NCBI GenBank assembly: GCA_937982565.1
Contig: CALJLN010000046.1
Coordinates: forward strand, 189,722-253,721
Direction of reading: 5' to 3'
DNA from: UBA2421 sp002343075
GTDB lineage: Bacteria; Planctomycetota; Phycisphaerae; Tepidisphaerales; Tepidisphaeraceae
DNA length: 64,000 nucleotides
The notes beneath the pieces are model-generated. The model had not been told where the DNA came from, did not search any database, and saw only the letters and a program-made list of their open reading frames with translations. The translations under genes and the position numbers were made by a program. Within the stretch, counting starts at the first letter, position 1. The number at the start of each line of letters is the position of its first letter. Positions 1-8,595 of this stretch are shown in pieces.

Positions 1-441
1 CGTCTGCAGGTGGACCACGATCGTATTGCGGCGCTGGAGTATCGCATCACGCCATCGCTCGGCTTGGGCTATCAGTGGGTGGAAGGCCCGGTATGGAACT
101 TCAACACCGAAGGCGGCGTCGCCTATGTGTATGAAAAATATGAAGATAACGATGATATCCCCGATTTCGATGACGACGACAGCTATGTCGCGCTCCGCCT
201 GGCCTATCACTATGACCGCCGGCTGAACGACAAGGTGCTGCTGTTTCATAACTTGGAGTACATCCCTGCGATCGACGATCTGAATAACTTCCAGATCAAC
301 ACCGACCTCGGTATTCGCGCCGACCTGACCGCGAAGATGTTTGCCGAGTTTAAGTTTGAGCTGAAGCACGACAGCACTCCGGCCGCCGGCGCAAAAGAGA
401 ACGACTTCCGCTACATTTTCGGCATCGGCTGGGCGTTCTAA
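1..441 (+). CDS. DUF481-family outer-membrane protein, C-terminal part
   Basis: The reading frame is open from the first base, so the N-terminus lies outside the window; a GTG at 10 is internal. The visible 146 residues alternate polar and hydrophobic residues in beta-strand pattern and end in a C-terminal aromatic (Trp-Ala-Phe), as outer-membrane barrels do. The run of Gly, Tyr and acidic residues resembles the DUF481/YdiY family, which is predicted to form a small salt-induced outer-membrane barrel. The family is recognised by eye and its function is poorly known. A strong intrinsic terminator follows at 513-546, so this is the last gene of its transcript. Confidence 0.7.
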   Translation, partial: RLQVDHDRIAALEYRITPSLGLGYQWVEGPVWNFNTEGGVAYVYEKYEDNDDIPDFDDDDSYVALRLAYHYDRRLNDKVLLFHNLEYIPAIDDLNNFQINTDLGIRADLTAKMFAEFKFELKHDSTPAAGAKENDFRYIFGIGWAF

Positions 442-512
442 GTTCGGCAGGATGCCAAGTTTGCCCGCCGGGATCGAGCGGTGGGTGCATGCGAGTCATA
501 CGAACTGTTCAG

Positions 513-546
513 GTGCCTCAGATTGTCACGATTTGAGGCACTTTTT
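513..546 (+). terminator. Rho-independent terminator after the DUF481 gene
   Basis: A perfect 8-bp stem (513-520 with 534-541) is followed at once by TTTTTC. It separates the DUF481 gene from argC. It also shows that the longer open frame reaching upstream of argC to 452 is not coding. Confidence 0.85.
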
Positions 547-634
547 CTTGCGCAATGCCCGCCGAGCTGAACTGCAGTCGATTTCTCCTCCCGCGGATTT
601 GGTCAATCAGCTCTCCAGCCATACATTTCTGCCG

Positions 635-1609
635 ATGAACAAGTTGCGCGCGGGAATCGTAGGTGTATCCGGATACGGCGGTGGTGAGGCGCTTCGGCTG
701 CTTGCCAACCATCCTTACTTTGATCTGGTGCATGTCGCCGGTGAGTCCTCCGCCGGGCAGAAGCTTCGTGAGCGATTTCCCGGGCTGGGCGCGCTGGGCG
801 AGTTGTCGATCGAAAAGTGGGCACCTGGCTCGCTGCCCGAATTGGATGTTTTGTTTGCCTCGCTGCCAACGGGCGAGAGCAAAACGGGACTGGCGCAAGT
901 GTCGACAAGTACAAAGATTGTCGATATCGGCGGCGACCATCGATACGCCCCGGGGTGGACGTACGGCCTTGCCGACGTATGGCCCGATCGCCTCCGCGCC
1001 GCTACGCGCGTCGCCAACCCCGGCTGCTACCCTGCGGCGAGTCTGCTCGCGCTTGCCCCGCTGCTCCACGCAGGCTTGTGTGAACCGGGTGCGCCCATCA
1101 TCATCGACGCCAAATCCGGCGTAAGCGGCGCCGGCCGGGGCGGCGGTTCGACCTTCGGCTATGCCGAGGTGAATGAAGATGTCAGTGCGTACGGCCTGCT
1201 CAAACACTCGCACATGCCGGAGATCGCCGCGACGATTGCCCAACTGAGCGGCGACGCCTCACGCCTGGTTTTCACTCCCCACCTCATCCCCATGACCCGC
1301 GGGATTCTGGCAACGATTTACGCCACCGGCAGCGCAACCACCGAAGCCTGCACGACCGCCGCGCGACAGTTTTATGCCGATCGACCGTTCATCCGAATCA
1401 GCGACAAGCCCCCGCACACCAAGTGGGCCGCCGGCAGCAATCTCGCGTTCATCCACTATGCATGCGACCCTGCGCGAAAGCTGATGATGGCCGTCGCCGC
1501 CATCGACAACCTCGGCAAAGGCGCCGCCGGGCAGGCGGTGCAGAATGCTAATCTGATGTTCGGGCTGGATGAAACAACCGGGCTTACTGGCACGCCGATC
1601 TGGCCGTGA
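635..1609 (+). CDS. argC: N-acetyl-gamma-glutamyl-phosphate reductase
   Basis: The enzyme reduces N-acetyl-glutamyl-phosphate to the semialdehyde with NADPH, the third step of arginine synthesis in the cytoplasm. The product is 324 residues, close to the usual ArgC size. The N-terminus carries the Rossmann glycine motif (G10, G13, G15). The catalytic cysteine is C131 in Asn-Pro-Gly-Cys-Tyr-Pro, and the conserved His is H216 in Pro-His-Leu-Ile-Pro-Met. The ATG at 635 was chosen because the protein then starts right before the Rossmann strand, and because the upstream in-frame extension crosses the terminator at 513-546. argB and argF lie about 21 kb away, so the arginine genes are scattered. 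The identification is firm. Confidence 0.95.
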   Translation: MNKLRAGIVGVSGYGGGEALRLLANHPYFDLVHVAGESSAGQKLRERFPGLGALGELSIEKWAPGSLPELDVLFASLPTGESKTGLAQVSTSTKIVDIGGDHRYAPGWTYGLADVWPDRLRAATRVANPGCYPAASLLALAPLLHAGLCEPGAPIIIDAKSGVSGAGRGGGSTFGYAEVNEDVSAYGLLKHSHMPEIAATIAQLSGDASRLVFTPHLIPMTRGILATIYATGSATTEACTTAARQFYADRPFIRISDKPPHTKWAAGSNLAFIHYACDPARKLMMAVAAIDNLGKGAAGQAVQNANLMFGLDETTGLTGTPIWP

Positions 1610-1613
1610 TATG

Positions 1614-2285
1614 TTAGAAGACCTTATCCCAGACTTTCTGTAGCATCTGGAGGATGAAATCGCCCATCAGGAATAGGATGATCCAGAGGATGATGTTCAG
1701 GGCGTGTCCGATCAACAGCGCCACGCCGTCGCGTTCGAGAAGGCCAAACGCGAGAAACATTAGCACCACCGCAGGGGGGACGTTGTTCCACGGAATGGGA
1801 ATCGGAAGCGCCAGCGCGACGGCTGCGGCGCAGAGGGAAAGGCCGATCGACCAGTGCCATGCTTTTGACGTCAGCGGCGAGAGTCTTGGCTTGAGCAGTT
1901 TTTCGACTTTGTTCAGCACCCGTTCCACGCCGTTGACCAATCGCTGCAACTTTTCGTTCGATAACTCTCGCCGCGCGATAAACTTCGGTAGCCAAGGCCG
2001 AATGCTGAGCATCACACACGCCCCGAGGAGAAAGATCGCCGCACCGAAGGCTGTTGAAATGCCAGGAATCGGCAGCACCAGGAATGGCGCGGTCAAGATG
2101 ATAATCAGCACGGCATGTCCGCGGTCGCCGAGCACTTCCATCATCCGCGCCAGCGTGATCGACTGCCCGTTGGCGTCTTTCAGCAGCGCATCGAGGTCAT
2201 CGGCCAGTCGGCGATTGTGGATTTCACGGGTTTCCGGCGTTTCGGGCGGCGTCGCTGGGGGTTCAGTTATCACGCGTTCATTCAC
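1614..2285 (-). CDS. ExoD-family membrane protein
   Basis: This 223-residue protein has a soluble N-terminal part (about 1-60) and then several hydrophobic segments, notably around residues 58-95, 145-185 and 195-220. A proline/glycine-rich turn (Leu-Pro-Ile-Pro-Gly-Ile) and a second Leu-Pro-Ile-Pro-Ile-Pro motif between membrane segments are typical of the ExoD family, named after a Rhizobium exopolysaccharide-synthesis protein of unknown biochemical role. It converges on argC with only a few bases between the stop codons. Its start lies opposite the clpC leader region. The family assignment is good; the function is not known. Confidence 0.75.
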   Translation of the reverse strand: MNERVITEPPATPPETPETREIHNRRLADDLDALLKDANGQSITLARMMEVLGDRGHAVLIIILTAPFLVLPIPGISTAFGAAIFLLGACVMLSIRPWLPKFIARRELSNEKLQRLVNGVERVLNKVEKLLKPRLSPLTSKAWHWSIGLSLCAAAVALALPIPIPWNNVPPAVVLMFLAFGLLERDGVALLIGHALNIILWIILFLMGDFILQMLQKVWDKVF

Positions 2286-2597
2286 CTTCTGTTGAACAGT
2301 CCCAAAGCTTCATTTCCGGTCCTTAAGACGTCAAGCGTCCCGCCGAAACTGCTTTGTCAACTCACCTTACGGTCTAGCCGATAATGAGCAATGACGCCGC
2401 TACCGGCCAAACGTGGCCGAGATGAATTCCATCGTCCACCCAGGCCCCCTGGCTTGATATGACGCACATGCCTCCTACAATCGCCAGAGAACAAATTACC
2501 TGCCTCGCCGTAAGTTACGTAGAGATCTGATTTGTTGTGTATCTAGACAACGATCCGCTCAATGCTGACGGTGCCGCCGGTTAGGAGAACGAAGCTC
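2286..2597. other. Intergenic region with the clpC promoter and leader
   Basis: This 312-base gap separates the divergent exoD-like and clpC genes. It holds the clpC promoter candidate (2454-2481) and a leader of about 110 bases. No heat-shock CIRCE inverted repeat was seen. No small gene or RNA was recognised. Confidence 0.5.
2454..2481 (+). promoter_or_regulatory. Candidate sigma-70-type promoter of clpC
   Basis: TTGATA at 2454-2459 and TACAAT at 2476-2481 are separated by 16 bases, a near-consensus housekeeping promoter. Transcription would start near 2488, about 110 bases before the clpC ATG. It was seen in sequence only. Confidence 0.6.
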
Positions 2598-5129
2598 ATG
2601 TTTGAACGGTTCACGGATAGAGCAAGAAAAGTGATGGCGCTGGCCAATCAAGAGGCCCAGCGTTTTAACCATGAATACATTGGCACCGAGCATATTTTGC
2701 TGGGCCTGGTCAAAGAAGGCTCAGGCGTCGGCGCCAACGTGCTGAAAAATCTGGATGTCGATCTGCGCAAGGTCCGGCTGGAAGTCGAGAAGCTGGTTAA
2801 GAGTGGGCCGGACATGGTCACCATGGGCAAGCTGCCGCAAACGCCGCGTGCCAAGAAGGTGATCGAATATGCCATCGAAGAAGCGCGTAATCTCAATCAC
2901 AATTATGTCGGCACGGAACACCTTCTTCTCGGCCTGCTGCGCGAGCACGATGGCGTGGCGGCGCAGGTTCTGATGAACCTCGGGCTGAAACTGGAAGAAG
3001 TGCGTGAAGAAGTCCTCAACCTCTTGGGTGCAGGCGTGGATAGCGAAGAACCTCAATCACAAGAAAAAGGCCAGCAGAAGGGCAAGAGTAAAACCCCTGC
3101 GCTGGATTCATTCGGCCGCGATTTGACCGAGCTGGCGCGCGATAATCAGCTTGACCCGGTCATCGGCCGGCAAAACGAGATCGAACGGGTCATCCAGATC
3201 CTTTGCCGCCGTCAGAAAAACAACCCGGTGTTGCTAGGTGAGGCCGGCGTCGGCAAGACTGCAATTGTCGAAGGCCTTGCGCAGATGATCATCAGCAACA
3301 ATGTGCCGGAAATCCTGCACGAACGGCGGCTGGTGGTCCTCGACCTGGCGATGATGGTCGCCGGCACGAAGTATCGCGGGCAGTTTGAAGAACGCATCAA
3401 GGCGGTCATGAATGAAGTCCGCCGGGCGAAGAATGTCATTCTCTTCATCGACGAGCTTCATACGCTCGTCGGTGCAGGCGGTGCCGAGGGAGCAATCGAT
3501 GCTTCCAATGTGCTGAAGCCCGCGCTGAGCCGCGGCGAGATTCAGTGCATCGGTGCCACCACTTTTGATGAATATCGTAAGTATATTGAGAAAGATGCGG
3601 CCCTGGCGCGCCGGTTTCAGCCGATCACGGTCGAGTCGCCGAGCAAGACCGACGCGGTTGAGATTCTCAAGGGCCTGCGCGACCGTTACGAGGCCCACCA
3701 CCGGGTACAGATTCTCGATCAGGCACTCGCGGCAGCGGTGGAACTGTCCGACCGCTACATCACGGGCCGTTGCCTCCCGGATAAGGCGATTGACGTGCTG
3801 GACGAGGCCGGTGCCCGCATCCGCCTGCGCAGCATGACCAAGCCGCCAAACCTGGCCGAGCTTGAAGAACAGATCGAGCGGCTGAGCATCAGCAAAGATG
3901 AAGCCGTTCGCAACGCCGAATATGAGGAAGCCGCGCGCCTGCGCGATCAGGCGGAGCAGCTTCGTGCGAAAAAGGAAGGCATTCAGAAGCAGTGGAGAGA
4001 CCGCGCCAAGGAAGTCGACGGCGTGGTGGATGAAGAGGTCATCGCCGAAGTGGTCAGCAAGATGACCGGCGTGCCGCTGACCCGTCTCGAAAAAGAGGAA
4101 GCCCAGCGGTTGCTTGAGCTTGAAAACGAGCTGCACAAGCGCGTTGTATCGCAAGATGAAGCGATCCGGGCGATCAGCAAGACCATCCGCCGGAGCCGCG
4201 CCGGGTTGAAAGACCCGAACCGCCCGATGGGTAGCTTCCTTTTCTTAGGCCCCAGCGGCGTTGGTAAAACGCTTCTGAGCAAGGCGCTGGCCGAGTTCAT
4301 GTTCGGCGATGAAGACGCGATGATCATGATCGACATGAGCGAATACATGGAGAAGCACAACGTCTCCAGGCTCATCGGCGCGCCCCCCGGCTATGTCGGA
4401 TATGAAGAAGGCGGCCAGCTCACCGAGCGCATCCGCCGGCGGCCATATTCGGTGGTGTTGCTTGACGAAGTAGAGAAGGCCCACCCTGACGTCTTCAACA
4501 TGCTGCTGCAGATCATGGAAGAAGGCCGTCTGACCGACTCGTTTGGCAGGCATGTCGATTTCCGCAATGTCGTCATGATCATGACGAGCAACATCGGCGC
4601 AGAACTGATTAAAGGCGGCGTGACTCCCTTCGGCCTGCAGGGCCGCGGCAAGGGCGACGCCGGCGAGCAGTCGTATCAGAAGATGAAGGGTACGCTCATG
4701 AAAGAGATCGAGCGTTACTTCCGTCCTGAGTTTGTCGGCCGGCTGGATGATGTGATTGTCTTCCGCCCGCTGAACAAGACGCACCTTGAATCGATCGTGG
4801 AGCTTGAGCTGAAGAAGGTCACCAAGCGATTGGTGGAGCACGGCCTGAAGATCGAGCTGACGCAGGAAGCGAAGGAATTCCTGATCGATAAAGGAACCAA
4901 CACCGATTTCGGCGCGCGGCCGCTGCGTCGCGCGATCGAGCAGCATGTGGAAGACCCGCTAAGCGAGGATATTCTGCGTGGGGCGTTCAAGGGCAAAGAG
5001 ATGATTCGCATCAGTGTGAAGCAGGAAGAAGGTGCCGAGAAACACCTCTTCTTCGAAGCCACCGCAGCGGGTGCAACTCCGGGAGAAGCGCCAGCGCAAC
5101 TGGCGCAAGCCGGCAGTGACGCGACCTGA
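2598..5129 (+). CDS. clpC: ATP-dependent Clp protease ATPase subunit ClpC
   Basis: This 843-residue Hsp100 AAA+ unfoldase feeds proteins to ClpP in the cytoplasm. Two Clp-N repeats span about residues 1-140, each with a Gly-Thr-Glu-His core. The first AAA+ module has Walker A GEAGVGKT at 214-221 and a Walker B near 280. A central UVR-type coiled segment (about 430-470) marks ClpC rather than ClpA or ClpB. The second AAA+ module has Walker A GPSGVGKT at 551-558. A Val-Thr-Pro-Phe-Gly-Leu segment lies where ClpP-binding loops are found. The ATG at 2598 follows AGGAG at 2583-2587; an earlier in-frame ATG at 2562 has no such site. A hairpin follows the gene, so it is probably monocistronic. Confidence 0.97.
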   Translation: MFERFTDRARKVMALANQEAQRFNHEYIGTEHILLGLVKEGSGVGANVLKNLDVDLRKVRLEVEKLVKSGPDMVTMGKLPQTPRAKKVIEYAIEEARNLNHNYVGTEHLLLGLLREHDGVAAQVLMNLGLKLEEVREEVLNLLGAGVDSEEPQSQEKGQQKGKSKTPALDSFGRDLTELARDNQLDPVIGRQNEIERVIQILCRRQKNNPVLLGEAGVGKTAIVEGLAQMIISNNVPEILHERRLVVLDLAMMVAGTKYRGQFEERIKAVMNEVRRAKNVILFIDELHTLVGAGGAEGAIDASNVLKPALSRGEIQCIGATTFDEYRKYIEKDAALARRFQPITVESPSKTDAVEILKGLRDRYEAHHRVQILDQALAAAVELSDRYITGRCLPDKAIDVLDEAGARIRLRSMTKPPNLAELEEQIERLSISKDEAVRNAEYEEAARLRDQAEQLRAKKEGIQKQWRDRAKEVDGVVDEEVIAEVVSKMTGVPLTRLEKEEAQRLLELENELHKRVVSQDEAIRAISKTIRRSRAGLKDPNRPMGSFLFLGPSGVGKTLLSKALAEFMFGDEDAMIMIDMSEYMEKHNVSRLIGAPPGYVGYEEGGQLTERIRRRPYSVVLLDEVEKAHPDVFNMLLQIMEEGRLTDSFGRHVDFRNVVMIMTSNIGAELIKGGVTPFGLQGRGKGDAGEQSYQKMKGTLMKEIERYFRPEFVGRLDDVIVFRPLNKTHLESIVELELKKVTKRLVEHGLKIELTQEAKEFLIDKGTNTDFGARPLRRAIEQHVEDPLSEDILRGAFKGKEMIRISVKQEEGAEKHLFFEATAAGATPGEAPAQLAQAGSDAT

Positions 5130-5158
5130 TGCAGGCACCCCGGCTCTGAGGTCAACAC

Positions 5159-5193
5159 ACAACGCCCTGGCGCGACACCCGCCGGGGCGTTGT
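5159..5193 (+). terminator. Terminator-like hairpin after clpC
   Basis: Arms of nine bases (5159-5167 and 5185-5193) pair perfectly around a GC-rich loop. Only a short T run (ACGTTT) follows, so termination is plausible but not textbook. Confidence 0.5.
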
Positions 5194-5338
5194 ACGTTTG
5201 GCAATCCAGACCTGCCGCAATCATCACCGCCGAGGTTGCCACGCTTCACGGTGGCCGCGCCTGATCACGTTTAGCAAGCCCGAGCGCTCTCAGCCCAACA
5301 CGAGTCTGCGCGAGGCAGTTCTGCCGGCATCGCAGTGC

Positions 5339-6160
5339 TCACGCGTGATAAAGCACAGGATTCAAGGGCGTATCAACGATCTCGCCGACCTTCGCGCCAG
5401 GCATCCATGCATTCCAGTCGGCATGGTGCGCCTTGTATCTCGGCTCGGCAAGGCGAATTCCGTCTTCCATGTAGATGACAGTCATCACCGCGCGAGGACG
5501 ATCGCTTCGATTCGGCCCCGCACGGTGGAAGGTCCACCCGGCGTGATAGCTCACTTCGCCAAGAGCGAACGGAGTTTCATCCAGCGGCAATCCTGTTTCC
5601 AAAAGCGCCTTGCTGATTCTCGCCTCGCTTTCATCCGAAATCTCCAGATCGCGATGCGCCTGATACCGATGACTGCCAATGCTAAACGCCAGCGGCCCGA
5701 GTTCGATCGGCGTGGCTTGCAAGGGAATCCAGACGGTACATGTATTGGAATTGCTCAGCGGCCAGTAGTACTGGTCGGCGTGCCAAGGCGTAACCCCGCC
5801 GCCAGCTTCTTTGTAAAGCGCCTGATCATGATACATGCGCACCCCTCGAACACCCATCAACTCCGCCGCAATCCGGGCGAGCCGCTTGCTAAACGCAAAC
5901 TCCTTTACCAGATCGCTCCTGGTCCAGAGATTCATGATCTGGAGAAATGCCTTCTCATAGGTGGTGCGCTCACTCATCGGCTTGGTCTGGTTGTTTAAGC
6001 GAATGACCTCTCGCGTGATCTCCTTGCCGTAGTAATCAATCACAGCTTCGGAAAGTACGTTCTTAAGCTTGACGTACCCGTGTTCGCGGTAATTCTGTAG
6101 CTGCTCCGGCGTTAGTCGAAAGGGAGTATCGAGGTCGAGTGCGGTTTTGTCGGTATCCAT
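5339..6160 (-). CDS. Phytanoyl-CoA dioxygenase (PhyH) family protein
   Basis: This 273-residue protein has the Fe(II)/2-oxoglutarate oxygenase fold of the PhyH family. The iron-binding facial triad is visible: H127 and D129 in Trp-His-Ala-Asp, and the distal H212 in Phe-His-Arg-Ala. Arginines at 221 and 223 can hold the 2-oxoglutarate carboxylate. Many bacterial members hydroxylate small metabolites, so the substrate cannot be told. The start at 6160 is preceded by GGAG at a good distance; an in-frame ATG about 100 bases further upstream lacks a ribosome-binding site. The gene stands alone. Confidence 0.85.
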   Translation of the reverse strand: MDTDKTALDLDTPFRLTPEQLQNYREHGYVKLKNVLSEAVIDYYGKEITREVIRLNNQTKPMSERTTYEKAFLQIMNLWTRSDLVKEFAFSKRLARIAAELMGVRGVRMYHDQALYKEAGGGVTPWHADQYYWPLSNSNTCTVWIPLQATPIELGPLAFSIGSHRYQAHRDLEISDESEARISKALLETGLPLDETPFALGEVSYHAGWTFHRAGPNRSDRPRAVMTVIYMEDGIRLAEPRYKAHHADWNAWMPGAKVGEIVDTPLNPVLYHA

Positions 6161-6600
6161 GTTCGCTCCGTCTTGCATTGCCCAGGTGAATGGCGACCGG
6201 ATTGTACCAAGATGTGCTTCGAGTACTCGAATGGACAAGGCCGAGTCAGGCCAATCGCTCACTCAAGCGAGCGGGCGACAGCAGCCTGGCGGCGATTCAC
6301 ATCCAATCGCATGGCAGGTCGAATGAGCCAGCCTAGGCCGCTCACAGGGCTTCCGGAACGGCTTGCCGCCAGTCAATGACTCTGCAGGACACGCCTGGCC
6401 TCATGGATGGACATGCTCACGACCCCACGGCGCAGGAAGCCTTCAAAGCCAGTTGATTGCCAGCGTCGTCTGACCATTTAACTCCAGCGTGCCTGAGGGC
6501 CTGCAGTAAGAGGCGGGGACTGGTCTCAGGCCGCTCAAGTCGTGCGTCGATCGGCTTTGGATTCGCCGTCGGGTCGCGGGAGTGACCGTGCGGTTCGGTG
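6161..6600. other. Gene-free interval
   Basis: This 440-base gap lies upstream of the PhyH gene and downstream of the serine protease gene. Short open frames exist on both strands but none has a ribosome-binding site or recognisable protein sequence. No repeat or RNA was recognised. Confidence 0.4.
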
Positions 6601-8409
6601 TCAATCCCCCGGCTGGGTCGCCGGCGCGGCCTCCATCGATTCGCCCGCCGATGCCACCGCATTCGCGATGTCGGCCTTATCCACCCGAATCGCGATCACG
6701 AGAAGCGTTGCTTTCCGCGCTGTGTCGGTGAGCCTCTCGCCGTCAAACTCGCCGGTGCCAGCCGGTTCCCAATAGGCAGTTTTTGGGGCCTTGCCACCGA
6801 TCTTATCAAAGAACCGCTTGATCTGCTTCGGACCCACTCCAAGCACAATCGTCATGTTATGCACCTGACGCCCGGCGGTGAGGATGGCGACGACGCGCGA
6901 GTTGCGGTCGACGATCGGCCCGCCGGAGTTTCCGTGTGTGGTGTTGAGATCCATCCACACTTCATGCTCATCGCCGTCGTTGATGCTCTTCACGCTGCCT
7001 TCAGACACCTGAAGGTTGCTCTTGGATGTGCCGGTTGTCGGATAGCCGAGCACAAGCAGGCGGGACGCCTGTTTGGGGTTATCGTCGGCGAGCTTGAGAA
7101 ACGGCACGGGCGAGTCGGTCTTGATCTTCATCAGTGCAACATCTGCATCATCGTCAACCGCGATCAGCTCGGCATTCTTTTCGCTTCCATCGTCCATGCG
7201 CACGCGGAACGTGATGTTCTTCTTGATCGGCGACTTGGCATCGCCGGTGGCAACGTGATGGTTCGTGAGAAAATAGCCGTCCGGCGTGATGAAGAACCCG
7301 CTGCCGCTCCACGCCGGGCCGGCTTTACCCTCGTCAATATCGCTATCGCCGCCGGCACTGACGATCTGCGCTTCGTCGGCGGCAATCGGGCGAATGTATT
7401 GCCATGCGACTCTCGAACCCGGATCGATCCCGTGCTTGCGAGCCAGTTGCAGCGCGTCCTCAATGATTGGCTTGAGCTTCTGATTGCTCGTCTGCATGCC
7501 GCGCGGCGCCTGGGCGATGGCGTTGACAAGATTTTGAACGACATCCTTATCATCGCGAATCTTTGCGGCTTTGTACGCCACCTGCAGGGAGAGTTCGTAT
7601 CGCTTTCGGAAGTTGTAACCAATCGCGAGATTGCTCCAGCACGCCGCCGACTTGGGCTGAATCTTTGCGGCGTTCTCAAGTAGCACGATCGATTTATCCA
7701 TGTACGCGAGGTTGCCGCGCCCGTCGCTTCCCATCAGACCCTTGGACAGATAGTGATAACCCAGCGCAAAGTTGGCCTCGAAACTATTGGGATACAGCTT
7801 AAGCACTTCTTCCAGCTTTTTGATGCCTTCGATCTGCTGGGTGCCCTCCAGCATGTTGGTGCCGTCTTTGGTCAGCTTCTCGACCTTCTCGAACAGCTGC
7901 TTCTTCTCGTCGCCACTGACCCACTTGCCGTTGATTTTCTCGGCTTCGTCTTTCTGCAAAGTCTGCCACTTCTCAAGCTCGGCTTTTGCGGCATCGATAT
8001 CCGGGGAGGCCGGGTTGCTTTCGACAAACTTTTCCCACATCGCAACCGCGGTGATCGGGTCGTCAACTCGGTCGGCGCGCGATTTGATGTATTTGAATGC
8101 GTCCCCACCGCTCGCCGGTTTCGCCGACGACGAACCCGCCGACGAGGGCTTGGCCGCCGGCGCGTTGACGGTCGGCTTGGCACCTGCCGAGGGTGAACCC
8201 TTGCGCACTTCCTTCACCTGCGACTTCAGCAACGTCCGACTTTCACCGCTGGCGAGTTTCACCCAATAACCGTCGGGCTTGGCGATGATGGTCGTCACCT
8301 CCAACTCCGTGCCGTCGATCAGCACGATCGTATCTGCCCTCGCAAGGACAACAGAAAGGCAAAGCGCCAGAGCAACCACCGCCGGGAGAGAGATCAGCCG
8401 TCGCGACAT
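6601..8409 (-). CDS. Secreted TPR/trypsin-like serine protease
   Basis: This 602-residue protein starts with a signal peptide (about 1-25), followed by a small SH3-like segment, an Ala/Ser/Pro linker (70-100) and helical TPR-like repeats (about 190-300). The C-terminal half is a chymotrypsin/HtrA-like protease: catalytic His385 in Thr-Asn-His-His-Val, Asp423 in Ala-Asp-Val-Ala-Leu, and Ser495 in Gly-Asn-Ser-Gly-Gly-Pro. All three catalytic residues are intact. No PDZ domain is evident, unlike classical DegP/HtrA. It probably acts in the periplasm or envelope. The gene is on the same strand as the thioredoxin-fold gene upstream but about 190 bases apart. Confidence 0.85.
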   Translation of the reverse strand: MSRRLISLPAVVALALCLSVVLARADTIVLIDGTELEVTTIIAKPDGYWVKLASGESRTLLKSQVKEVRKGSPSAGAKPTVNAPAAKPSSAGSSSAKPASGGDAFKYIKSRADRVDDPITAVAMWEKFVESNPASPDIDAAKAELEKWQTLQKDEAEKINGKWVSGDEKKQLFEKVEKLTKDGTNMLEGTQQIEGIKKLEEVLKLYPNSFEANFALGYHYLSKGLMGSDGRGNLAYMDKSIVLLENAAKIQPKSAACWSNLAIGYNFRKRYELSLQVAYKAAKIRDDKDVVQNLVNAIAQAPRGMQTSNQKLKPIIEDALQLARKHGIDPGSRVAWQYIRPIAADEAQIVSAGGDSDIDEGKAGPAWSGSGFFITPDGYFLTNHHVATGDAKSPIKKNITFRVRMDDGSEKNAELIAVDDDADVALMKIKTDSPVPFLKLADDNPKQASRLLVLGYPTTGTSKSNLQVSEGSVKSINDGDEHEVWMDLNTTHGNSGGPIVDRNSRVVAILTAGRQVHNMTIVLGVGPKQIKRFFDKIGGKAPKTAYWEPAGTGEFDGERLTDTARKATLLVIAIRVDKADIANAVASAGESMEAAPATQPGD

Positions 8410-8595
8410 CGTCGGAACCCCTGGGTAGAGTGTGATTTCGAGCGAAAGAACACTCTTCTATGATAGACCTCTCAACAATGCCGCACAAGCAAAATCCAGC
8501 GGCGCGTCAACAGCACCGGGTTAACGGACGATGGTCGCCGGCCGCTCGGCGGAGTACGCTCGGTAGGTTCAGTCGACCGGTTCAGTGGGCGGGTT

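Noticed and set aside
452..634. 61-codon N-terminal extension of argC
   Set aside because: It spans the intrinsic terminator at 513-546 and has no similarity to ArgC N-termini; the ATG at 635 fits the family.
6417..6662. Minus-strand frame overlapping the end of the serine protease gene
   Set aside because: Its sequence is low in hydrophobic core residues and has no ribosome-binding site; the overlapping protease is clearly the real gene.
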